Shown: piece after piece, positions 63,666 to 64,000 of the stretch
Position numbering within the stretch: the stretch's first letter is position 1
How the letters are laid out: every line of letters begins with the position of its first letter
Source of the DNA: Labrenzia sp. OB1
GTDB lineage: Bacteria; Pseudomonadota; Alphaproteobacteria; Rhizobiales; Stappiaceae
Length of the DNA: 64,000 nt
Assembly (NCBI RefSeq): GCF_001624695.1
Contig: NZ_JSEP01000025.1
Location: 1-64,000, forward strand
Direction: 5' to 3'
Translations under genes and position numbers: made by a program
Notes under the pieces: model-generated
What the model saw: the letters and a program-made list of their open reading frames with translations, nothing else
Told to the model about the DNA's origin: nothing
The model's database searches: none

Positions 63666-64000
63666 TCATCTCCAGTTGAGAACCACCTTGCCGGCCTCGC
63701 CGGATTTCATCGCGGCAAAGCCTTCGTCGAATTGATCGACGGCGAAGCGGTGGGTGATGACCTTTCGCACATCAAGGCCGTTCTGGAGCATGGCGATCAT
63801 CTTGTACCAGGTCTCGAAGATCTCGCGGCCATAGACCCCCTTGATGGTGATCGCCTTGAAAACGATCTTCGACCAGTCAACCGGTGACTTGCCGGGCGGA
63901 ATGCCAAGCAGCGCGATCCGGCCGCCCATGACGAGATTTTCGACCATCTGATCCAGGGCCACCTGGCTTCCGGACATTTCCAGCCCGACGTCGAAGCCCT
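63666..64000 (-). CDS. tdh: L-threonine 3-dehydrogenase, C-terminal part (cut by window edge)
   Basis: The minus-strand frame is open from the right edge to the stop at 63666 and encodes about 111 residues. GLEMSGSQVALDQMVENLVMGGRIALLGIPP, IKGVYGREIFETWYKM and the ending KSGEAGKVVLNW match the C-terminal third of Tdh, a zinc medium-chain dehydrogenase that oxidises threonine to 2-amino-3-ketobutyrate. Catalytic and cofactor parts lie outside. The companion kbl gene is not in the window. Confidence 0.88.
   Translation of the reverse strand, partial: GFDVGLEMSGSQVALDQMVENLVMGGRIALLGIPPGKSPVDWSKIVFKAITIKGVYGREIFETWYKMIAMLQNGLDVRKVITHRFAVDQFDEGFAAMKSGEAGKVVLNWR

Noticed and set aside
1-64000. 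CRISPR arrays, prophage or rRNA genes
   Set aside because: No regularly spaced repeats, phage structural genes or rRNA-like segments were seen.

Overview
The window is a chromosomal segment of a GC-rich alphaproteobacterium. Gene content (DUF2865 and LysM/Ig-like proteins, class II DAHP synthase, psd-pssA pair, cytoplasmic MCP with a PilZ domain, rhizobial-style palindromic intergenic DNA) suggests Hyphomicrobiales, possibly a marine Stappiaceae member such as Roseibium/Labrenzia. That placement is inference. Most genes are core metabolism or envelope functions. Clear mobile DNA is limited to the C-terminal end of an IS4-type transposase at the left edge. I saw no CRISPR array, prophage or rRNA.

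Layout. 1-2.1 kb: transposase fragment, a PuuE-type allantoinase, two small membrane proteins. 2.2-7.6 kb: a PadR regulator, a membrane-fusion protein and an RND permease in one operon, with a palindromic operator upstream and a strong terminator behind. 7.8-9.4 kb: a MarR-GNAT fusion regulator whose promoter is covered by a perfect 13-bp inverted repeat, and a separate GNAT. 9.5-13.3 kb: SDR, pssA, psd, a LysR regulator and a short divergent ORF. 13.3-15.7 kb: ArsR regulator with an Atm1-type ABC exporter. 15.9-19.2 kb: LysM protein, LOG phosphoribohydrolase, RarD permease. 19.4-23.5 kb: cysS, two tandem GFA proteins and cimA. 23.8-28.2 kb: L,D-transpeptidase, small exported peptide, ArsR regulator, CreA and an atypical metallo-beta-lactamase-fold protein. 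28.7-37.5 kb: MarR, DUF2865, gltX, MFS, nadE, a receiver-only response regulator and class II DAHP synthase. 37.8-50.1 kb: VIT1-type transporter, gamma-glutamylcyclotransferase, class V aminotransferase, diguanylate cyclase, gor, DUF2059, rpiA, MCP-PilZ protein, HAD phosphatase, DUF4139 protein. 50.3 kb: tRNA-Val(CAC).

50.7-57.0 kb is the most distinctive part. A tight minus-strand operon encodes a nonulosonate (sialic-acid-like) synthase fused to a second, xylose-isomerase-like TIM barrel, a GDP-mannose 4,6-dehydratase-like enzyme, a CMP-nonulosonate cytidylyltransferase and a methyltransferase. Facing it is a TPR protein with a glycosyltransferase-like C-terminus. Together they look like a surface or flagellar glycosylation module whose sugar cannot be assigned from the usual neuraminate, legionaminate or pseudaminate gene sets.

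57.3-64 kb: ferredoxin-NADP reductase, an NTF2-like protein divergent from a LysR regulator, a GlxA-type AraC regulator, a TauE/SafE permease, an AlkX/YcaQ-type glycosylase, a DUF2892 protein and the C-terminal part of threonine dehydrogenase, cut by the right edge.

Start codons were moved from the longest open frame wherever a Shine-Dalgarno sequence, conserved family start or signal peptide supported it. Several genes appear to use GTG or TTG.
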